Below, piece after piece: positions 63,894 through 64,000 of a DNA stretch of 64,000 bases. Numbering within the stretch: position 1 is the first letter of the stretch; each line of letters opens with the position of its first letter. This stretch comes from Sulfurovum sp. AR (GTDB lineage Bacteria > Campylobacterota > Campylobacteria > Campylobacterales > Sulfurovaceae). The stretch covers positions 57,567 to 121,566 of the forward strand of contig NZ_AJLE01000009.1 of the NCBI RefSeq assembly GCF_000296775.1, written 5' to 3'. A program made the translations under genes and the position numbers. The notes beneath the pieces are model-generated. The model was given only the letters and a program-made list of their open reading frames with translations, was not told the DNA's origin and searched no databases.

Positions 63894-64000
63894 GTGAGTA
63901 TTCCTTTAGTGTTAACTGGTCTAGGATTATAAAATACTATAGATAAATATTAGGCACAGAGTGACAATTTTATATATATAGATGTAAGCAAAAATTTTTT

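Overview
The window reads as a chromosomal segment of a Campylobacterota bacterium (formerly Epsilonproteobacteria), most likely a free-living sulfur-oxidiser type related to Sulfurovum or Sulfurimonas. This is inferred from gene order and family flavour (ruvC-dnaA-dnaN, tig-clpP-def, secG-frr-pyrE, NifS/NifU as the Fe-S assembly pair, RNase J with a long basic N-terminal extension, AT-rich promoters with clear TATAAT boxes). No rRNA, CRISPR array, intact insertion sequence or prophage was seen. The window includes the replication origin: DnaA-box clusters flank dnaA on both sides (about 24.57-24.71 kb and 26.13-26.25 kb), and two perfect 16-bp parS sites lie at 1.2 and 2.9 kb.

Layout. 0-11.6 kb: purB (partial), an RluA-family pseudouridine synthase, a minus-strand hisF / nucleosidase-like / rlmN / 33-aa membrane protein run, then rsmA-RNase J, an arabinose-5-phosphate isomerase, an RsuA-family pseudouridine synthase and rarA, and two glycine-zipper lipoproteins. 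11.6-12.7 kb: a decayed small gene and a five-tRNA operon (Pro, His, Arg, Arg, Leu) with a consensus promoter. 12.7-24.6 kb: an alanine/sodium symporter, purM, an FAD oxidoreductase, typA, dgt, thyX, an outer-membrane barrel protein, a YcbB-type L,D-transpeptidase and ruvC. 24.6-30.6 kb: oriC, dnaA, dnaN, pyrG and recJ. 30.6-36.9 kb: nifS-nifU behind a Fur-like box, mutY-folE, and two tandem secreted proteins that look like DUF302 relatives. 37-42.2 kb: tig-clpP-def, gdhA, and a wrecked comM/yifB gene. 42.2-47.2 kb: a YeiH-type permease with a divergent LysR regulator, then mobA, an MFS permease, an RDD protein and an outer-membrane protein. 47.2-57.6 kb: a type II secretion locus split into two divergent operons. 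57.6-64 kb: a HerA-like ATPase, pyrE-frr-secG, a BioC-like methyltransferase, a ThiD2-like protein, a Bax-inhibitor-1 protein and a small lipoprotein.

How it works together. Much of the window is information-processing and housekeeping machinery around the origin: replication initiation and clamp, nucleotide supply (purB, purM, pyrG, pyrE, thyX, dgt), ribosome maturation (RsmA, RlmN, pseudouridine synthases, Frr, TypA) and protein quality control (trigger factor, ClpP, deformylase). The clearest accessory system is the type II secretion locus: pseudopilins G and two minor ones plus F leftward; K, L, M-like, N-like, C, D, E and a J-like pseudopilin rightward. No prepilin peptidase is present, so GspO must be encoded elsewhere. 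Downstream of gspF the genes overlap or nearly touch through to mobA, so secretion and unrelated functions may share a transcript.

Limits: all calls come from reading the sequence. No database search, alignment, folding or skew calculation was run, and comparisons with other genomes are from memory.
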